This document shows positions 59,760 to 64,000 of a DNA stretch of 64,000 nt, one piece after another. This DNA comes from Raineyella sp034933565 (lineage in GTDB: Bacteria; Actinomycetota; Actinomycetes; Propionibacteriales; Propionibacteriaceae). A program made the position numbers and the translations under genes. The DNA lies in contig NZ_JAYFNG010000052.1 of assembly GCF_034933565.1 (NCBI RefSeq), positions 1 to 64,000 on the forward strand, read 5' to 3'. The notes below the pieces were generated by a model. It was not told the origin of the DNA. It worked only from the letters and a program-made list of their open reading frames with translations, and made no database searches. The first letter of the stretch is position 1. Each line of letters begins with the position of its first letter.

Positions 59760-60929
59760 GTGCCCACTCCCCCGCTGCGGTTGCTGCCGACCACCGGACT
59801 GTCGGCCGACGAGCTGACCGCGGCCTTCGCCGGGGCGCTCGACGGAGCATACGTCCTCGCGCCGCTGCCGCCCGACCCGGTCGAGGAGGCGGCGGTGCGC
59901 CGGATGCTGGTCGCGGCCGAGGCGCCCGGTGCGGTGCCGGCCGACGTGGCGCTGATCGTCTCCACCTCCGGCTCGACCGGCGCCCCGAAGGGCGTGATGC
60001 TGTCGGCGACGGCGATCCGGGCGGGGGCCGCGGCGACCGATGCGCGGCTCGGCGGGCCGGGCGAGTGGTCGCTGGCGCTGGGCCCGCACTACGTGGCCGG
60101 CGCGATGGTCGTCTGCCGCGCGCTGCTGGCCGGCGAGGCCCTGCATCTGGTCCCACCGCACCTGGCCGGGATCGCGGCGGCGACGACACGTCCCGGGGCG
60201 CGGCACTACCTGTCGGTGGTGCCCACCCAGCTGGCCCGGCTGCGACAGGACGGGGCGGGTCTGGCGGCGCTGGCCGGGTTCGACACGATTCTGCTCGGCG
60301 GGGCCGCGGTCGACGTCGAGGTGCTGGCCGGGCTGCGCGCCCGAGGGCTGCGGCTGGTCACAACGTACGGGATGAGCGAGACCAGCGGCGGCTGCGTGTA
60401 CGACGGCCGGCCGTTGGACGGGGTCACGGTGCGCGCCGACCCCGCTGACGGGCGGCTCGCCATCACCGGTCCGGTGCTGTTCTCCGGCTACCTGGGACGA
60501 CCGGAGCTGACCGCCGAGGTGGTCCGGGCCGAGCCGGGCGGACACCGCAGCCTGCTCACCGGCGACCGGGGTGAGGTCGCCGCCGACGGGACCGTCCGCG
60601 TCCTCGGCCGGCTCGACGACGTGGTGATCTCCGGTGGCCTGAACGTGGACCTGGCGGCCGTCCAGGCCGCGTCCCGGCGGGCCCTCGGCACCACCGACCT
60701 GGTCGCCGTCGGGGTGCCCGACCCGGTCTGGGGCACCCGGGTGGTGGTGGTGACGAGCCGGCGGACCTCGCTGGCCGGCCTGCGGGAGGCGCTGGCGGGC
60801 GAGCTGGCACACCATGCCCTGCCGCGCGGGCTGGGCCGTCTCGACGTGCTGCCGACGACCAGTAGTGGCAAGATCGATCGCCGGGCCGTGATCGCGGCCT
60901 GGGGGTCGATGGACGAGGAGCAGGTGTGA
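59760..60929 (+). CDS. menE: o-Succinylbenzoate-CoA ligase MenE
   Basis: An acyl-adenylate-forming enzyme. 389 residues, short for the family because the N-terminal ~60 residues before the P-loop are reduced. The P-loop ALIVSTSGSTGAPKGVMLS, TTYGMSETSGGCVYDG, LTGDRGEVAADG, ISGGLNV and the C-terminal Lys in TTSSGKIDRRAVI are present. The GTG start follows a -10 element by six bases; the longer ORF would overlap the divergent menC. The stop overlaps the menA start. Confidence 0.92.
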   Translation: MPTPPLRLLPTTGLSADELTAAFAGALDGAYVLAPLPPDPVEEAAVRRMLVAAEAPGAVPADVALIVSTSGSTGAPKGVMLSATAIRAGAAATDARLGGPGEWSLALGPHYVAGAMVVCRALLAGEALHLVPPHLAGIAAATTRPGARHYLSVVPTQLARLRQDGAGLAALAGFDTILLGGAAVDVEVLAGLRARGLRLVTTYGMSETSGGCVYDGRPLDGVTVRADPADGRLAITGPVLFSGYLGRPELTAEVVRAEPGGHRSLLTGDRGEVAADGTVRVLGRLDDVVISGGLNVDLAAVQAASRRALGTTDLVAVGVPDPVWGTRVVVVTSRRTSLAGLREALAGELAHHALPRGLGRLDVLPTTSSGKIDRRAVIAAWGSMDEEQV

Positions 60930-61810
60930 CGACGGTCGGGGATTGGGTCGAGGGTGCCCGGCTGCGGACCCTGCCGGCGGCGTTCAGCCCGGTCATGGCC
61001 GGCACCGGCGCCGCGATCGCGGCCGGCTCGTTCCGTCCGGTGCACGCCGGGCTCGCCCTGGTGGTGGCACTGGCCCTGCAGGTCGGCGTGAACTACGCCA
61101 ACGACTACTCCGACGGCATCCGCGGCACGGACTCGGCCGAACGGGTCGGCCCGCAGCGTCTCGTCGGCTCCGGCGCGGCGCCTGCCGCGGTGGTGAAGCG
61201 GGCGGCGTTCGGCTGCTTCGGCCTCGCCGGTCTCGCCGGCCTCGCGCTGGTCATCCTCACCGGCCAGTGGTGGCTGCTGCTGGTCGGCGCCGCGAGCGTG
61301 CTGGCCGCCTGGTACTACACCGGCGGTCGGCACCCGTACGGCTATCTCGGCCTGGGCGAGATCTTCGTCTTCATCTTCTTCGGGCTGGTGGCGGTCTGCG
61401 GCACCACGTACGTCCAGGTGGGGGCCGTCACCCTGCCCAGCCTGTTCGCCGCGGTCGCCATCGGCGCGCTCGCCTGCGCGATCCTGGTGACCAACAACCT
61501 GCGCGACATCGCCACCGACATCGTCGCCGGCAAGCACACCCTGGAGACCCGGCTCGGCGACCGTGGCAGTCGGATCTTCTTCGTCGTCCTGCTCGCCGTG
61601 ACCGCGCTCGCCATCATCGGTGTGGCGGCCTCCTCCGGACGCTGGTGGTCGCTGTCGGGGCTGGCGTTCGCGCTGCCGCTGGCCCGGCCCACCCGCGCCC
61701 TGCTGGCCGGCGCGACCGGCCTGCCGCTGGTGCAGGTGCTGAAGATGACCGGCCTCGCCGAACTGGTCGCCGCGGCCGGGCTCCTGGTCGGGCTCGCGAT
61801 CCCGGCCTGA
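60926..61810 (+). CDS. menA: 1,4-Dihydroxy-2-naphthoate polyprenyltransferase MenA
   Basis: A UbiA-family membrane prenyltransferase that attaches the polyprenyl tail, using the product of the synthase at 28942-29937. 294 residues with eight to nine helices. The first Asp motif is NYANDYSDGIRGTD and the second NNLRDIATDIVAGKHT. RLRTLPAAFSPVMAGTG is the N-terminal signature. GTG start overlaps the menE stop (GTGTGA). Confidence 0.94.
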   Translation: MTTVGDWVEGARLRTLPAAFSPVMAGTGAAIAAGSFRPVHAGLALVVALALQVGVNYANDYSDGIRGTDSAERVGPQRLVGSGAAPAAVVKRAAFGCFGLAGLAGLALVILTGQWWLLLVGAASVLAAWYYTGGRHPYGYLGLGEIFVFIFFGLVAVCGTTYVQVGAVTLPSLFAAVAIGALACAILVTNNLRDIATDIVAGKHTLETRLGDRGSRIFFVVLLAVTALAIIGVAASSGRWWSLSGLAFALPLARPTRALLAGATGLPLVQVLKMTGLAELVAAAGLLVGLAIPA

Positions 61811-61944
61811 TCGGCGGCCGGGTCCGGCAGGACGGGGACCCGACCGGACGGGGACCTGACCGGACACGAGACTGACCGGCCGGGCGGTCCCTGACCCGGC
61901 CTCCGCATGCGTTCGATCATTGCCGACCCGGACCCTTCACCGCC

Positions 61945-61950
61945 TACAAT
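61945..61950 (+). promoter_or_regulatory. -10 element of a leaderless transcript
   Basis: TACAAT, six bases (tccggc), then the ATG of the PLDc_N-type gene. A possible -35 (TTGCCG) is 19 bases upstream. Confidence 0.5.
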
Positions 61951-61956
61951 TCCGGC

Positions 61957-62214
61957 ATGATGCGCTACCTGCCCATCCTGATCGCCATCATGCTGACGAT
62001 CTACTGCATCACCGACCTCGCCCAGACCGAGCCGGTGAAGGTGAACTTCATGCCGAAGTGGATGTGGTTCGTGGCGATCGTCGTGCTCCCGTTCGTCGGC
62101 CCGCTGGCCTGGCTGATCTTCGGCCGGGGCAGCTTCGGCAACGGTGGCGGTGGCGGCCGTGACCCACACGACCAGGCACCGGACAACGATCCTGAGTTCC
62201 TCCGCAGGCTCTGA
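61957..62214 (+). CDS. Phospholipase D-nuclease N-terminal (PLDc_N)-type membrane protein
   Basis: 85 residues. The first helix is LPILIAIMLTIYCITDLAQ, then MPKWMWFVAIVVLPFVGPLAWLIFGR, the WxxxxxxxPxxGxxxWxxFGR pattern of PLDc_N domains. A Gly-rich stretch and a charged tail (DPHDQAPDNDPEFLRRL) follow. Often found next to menaquinone or cytochrome genes in actinobacteria; function unknown. The stop codon lies inside the first unit of a 17-bp tandem repeat. Confidence 0.8.
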   Translation: MMRYLPILIAIMLTIYCITDLAQTEPVKVNFMPKWMWFVAIVVLPFVGPLAWLIFGRGSFGNGGGGGRDPHDQAPDNDPEFLRRL

Positions 62215-62271
62215 CGCCCGGCAGGCTCTGACGCCCGGCAGGGTCTGACGCCCGGCAGGGTCTGACGCCCG
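62204..62271. repeat. 17-bp tandem repeat x4
   Basis: Four exact-length 17-bp units (gcaggctctgacgcccg, twice; gcagggtctgacgcccg, twice). The array begins within the last codons of the PLDc_N-type gene and extends into the spacer before glpD. Confidence 0.9.
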
Positions 62272-62291
62272 CCCGGGTCGGCCCCCGGGCG
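62270..62291. terminator. Bidirectional hairpin before glpD 3' end
   Basis: cgcccggg (62270-62277) and cccgggcg (62284-62291) form a perfect 8-bp stem between convergent genes. Confidence 0.6.
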
Positions 62292-62404
62292 AGTCTTCGC
62301 ACCGGCCCGGATGGACCGGCCCACGCCGCTCGGCGGCCTGAGTCAGCCGGTCAGTGCCGCCCACCGGCCCGCGCCCGCCCACCGGCCCGAGCAGCCGGGG
62401 CCGC

Positions 62405-64000
62405 TCACGCTCCTGTTGCTGCGCCCGTTCCTGCTCCGGTCCCCAGCGATTCCGCGATGATCCGGGCGGCGGTGGCGTCGTCGGGGGCCTCGGCGGCAGC
62501 CCGGCGGGCCTCGACCGCCCGCCGGTAGGACGCCTTCTCGCGGTCGAGGGTCGCGTCGTCCCAGCCGAGGAGCGGCGCGACGAGCTCGCCGATCTCGTCC
62601 AGCGTCGCGCAGCCACCGTCGCGCTGCTCGACGGCGAGCCGGACCCGCCGCTCCAGCACGTCGGACAGGTGCAGGGCCCCCTCGTGGGTCACCGCGTACA
62701 CGACCTCGGCGCGCAGGTAGCCGGGGGCCGCGGCGAGCGGGCGGCCCAGATCGGGGGCGGCACGGACCAGGTCGGCGATCACCGTCAGCTCCGAGCCGTA
62801 GCGGGAGAGCAGGTGCTCGGTGCGGCGCCGGTCCCACCCCATCCGGCGAGCGACGGGGCCGGCCTGGGCCCTGGTCGCCTCGTACCCGACGGCACCGACG
62901 AGCTGGATCCGGCGGGTGATCGACGGCTGCACCCGGGCCCGTTCGTCCCCGAGGGCGAAGTCGACCGCATCCTCGGCCATCCGCCGGTAGGTGGTCAGCT
63001 TGCCGCCGGCGATCGCGGACAGTCCGGGCGCGACCCGGGCGACGGTGTGCTCGCGCGACACCTTCGCCGACTCACCGGGGGCGGCCTGGAGCGGCTGGAG
63101 CAGGGGGCGCAGGCCGGCGTACGAGGCGAGGATGTCGTCGCGGGTGAGCCGGGAGCGCAGCACCGCGTTGGCCTGGTCGAGGATGTAGTCGATGTCGGCC
63201 GCGGTGGCGACGGGAGTCTCGGGCTGCTCGGTCCAGGTGGTGTCGGTGGTGCCGATCACCCAGTGGTCGGGCCACGGGATGATGAACAGCACCGACTTCT
63301 CGGTGCGCAGGAACAGGCCGGTGCGTCCCCGGATCCGCTCCTTGGGGACGACGATGTGCACCCCCTTCGAGGCCAGCACCTTGAGGCCCTGGGCCTGCGG
63401 ACCGGCCAGGCCCTCGGTCTGCTCGGTCCACACGCCGGTGGCGTTGATGACGTGGCGGGCCCGGACGGTGATCTCCCGGTCGGCCTCCAGGTCGTGCAGG
63501 ACGGCCCCGGTGACCGCGCCGCGCTGGCGGACGAAGTCGACCACCCGGGTCCGGGAAGCGGCCAGGGCACCGTACGAGACGGCGGTACGGACCAGGTCGA
63601 CGACCAGCCGGGCGTCATCGACCCGGGCGTCGTAGAAGCGGATCGCGCCGGTCAACCGTCCGGGGCGGATGTCGGGGAAGATGCCCAGTGCGCCGGCCTT
63701 GTCGTAGTGGCGCTGGATCGGCACGTGGCCGCCCTGGAACCGGGCGATCAGGTCGTACAGGCCGATGCCGAGGGCACTGTAGCCGCGCTCGACCAGCGGG
63801 ATCCGTAGCGGCCAGAGGAAGGGCTGGGCGTGCACCAGGTGCGGGGCGATGGTGTCGAGCAGCAGGCCGCGCTCGGCGAGGGCCTCGGAGACCAGGTGCA
63901 GGTCGAGCTGGTAGAGGTAGCGGAGTCCGCCGTGGACGAGCCGGGAGGAGCGCGACGAGGTGCCGGCCGCCCAGTCCTGCATCTCGACCAGGCCGGTGCG
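62405..64000 (-). CDS. glpD: Glycerol-3-phosphate dehydrogenase (quinone-linked), 5' end beyond window
   Basis: FAD enzyme that oxidises glycerol 3-phosphate and reduces menaquinone. The frame is open to the right edge, reading RTGLVEMQDWAAGTSSRSSR and LVHGGLRYL; homologues have an FAD-binding GxGxxG region before this, so the internal ATG at 63982 is not the start. VINATGVWTEQ, KGVHIVVPKERI, VLFIIPWPDHWVIGTTDT, YAGLRPLL and SAIAGGKLTTYRRMAEDAVD are family motifs, followed by the C-terminal helical domain (from about CATLDEIGELVAPLLGW). 532 codons are visible. Confidence 0.92.
   Translation of the reverse strand, partial: RTGLVEMQDWAAGTSSRSSRLVHGGLRYLYQLDLHLVSEALAERGLLLDTIAPHLVHAQPFLWPLRIPLVERGYSALGIGLYDLIARFQGGHVPIQRHYDKAGALGIFPDIRPGRLTGAIRFYDARVDDARLVVDLVRTAVSYGALAASRTRVVDFVRQRGAVTGAVLHDLEADREITVRARHVINATGVWTEQTEGLAGPQAQGLKVLASKGVHIVVPKERIRGRTGLFLRTEKSVLFIIPWPDHWVIGTTDTTWTEQPETPVATAADIDYILDQANAVLRSRLTRDDILASYAGLRPLLQPLQAAPGESAKVSREHTVARVAPGLSAIAGGKLTTYRRMAEDAVDFALGDERARVQPSITRRIQLVGAVGYEATRAQAGPVARRMGWDRRRTEHLLSRYGSELTVIADLVRAAPDLGRPLAAAPGYLRAEVVYAVTHEGALHLSDVLERRVRLAVEQRDGGCATLDEIGELVAPLLGWDDATLDREKASYRRAVEARRAAAEAPDDATAARIIAESLGTGAGTGAATGA

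Overview
The window is very GC-rich, with densely packed genes, many GTG starts, ATGA/GTGA stop-start overlaps and frequent cgtacg. The gene content (menaquinone pathway, MptB mannosyltransferase, rpmG-hadA-hadB block beside tRNA-secE-nusG, 14-gene nuo operon, ferredoxin-dependent 2-oxoacid oxidoreductase) points to an actinobacterium, most likely of the Propionibacteriaceae. That placement is inference; no 16S gene is present.

Left part (1-14 kb). A truncated AbiEi-like/DUF559-like gene runs off the left edge through a 16-C homopolymer. A translation/transcription block on the minus strand follows: tRNA-Trp, secE, nusG, then rplK-rplA and rplJ-rplL, with an L10-type leader containing an intrinsic terminator. 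Upstream on the same strand are treZ, murB, two hotdog (HadA/HadB-like) dehydratase genes, rpmG, and tRNA-Met, -Thr and -Tyr. Plus-strand yajQ, an xthA-type nuclease and a 3-hydroxyisobutyryl-CoA hydrolase-like gene follow.

Middle part (14-29 kb). It holds an MptB-like mannosyltransferase; a minus-strand trio of short NuoB-, NuoC- and NuoI-like genes divergent from korA-korB; and a 15-bp DtxR/IdeR-like palindrome between them. Then come a lipoprotein polysaccharide deacetylase, RarD and an M13 peptidase. An ECF cobalt/nickel uptake operon (cbiMN-cbiQ-cbiO-arsR) follows, with unusual in-frame minisatellites in cbiO and cbiMN and a promoter that appears to start transcription at the ATG.

Right part (29-64 kb). 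One long minus-strand unit runs from a MenJ-like reductase through nuoA-nuoN to a polyprenyl diphosphate synthase, so the quinone-reducing complex is linked to genes for the quinone tail. Menaquinone genes continue to the right: menF, menG, menD, menC, menE, menA. menB and menH are not in the window. Between menF/OYE and menG lies an accessory stretch (about 50.4-53.8 kb) with two tandem paralogues of unknown function and decayed or frameshifted reading frames. A RecB-like/RNase H-like nuclease, small membrane proteins and a 5'-truncated glpD complete the window.

The best candidates for something undescribed are the NuoB/C/I-like trio facing korAB across a DtxR-like box, and the tandem paralogue island in the menaquinone locus.
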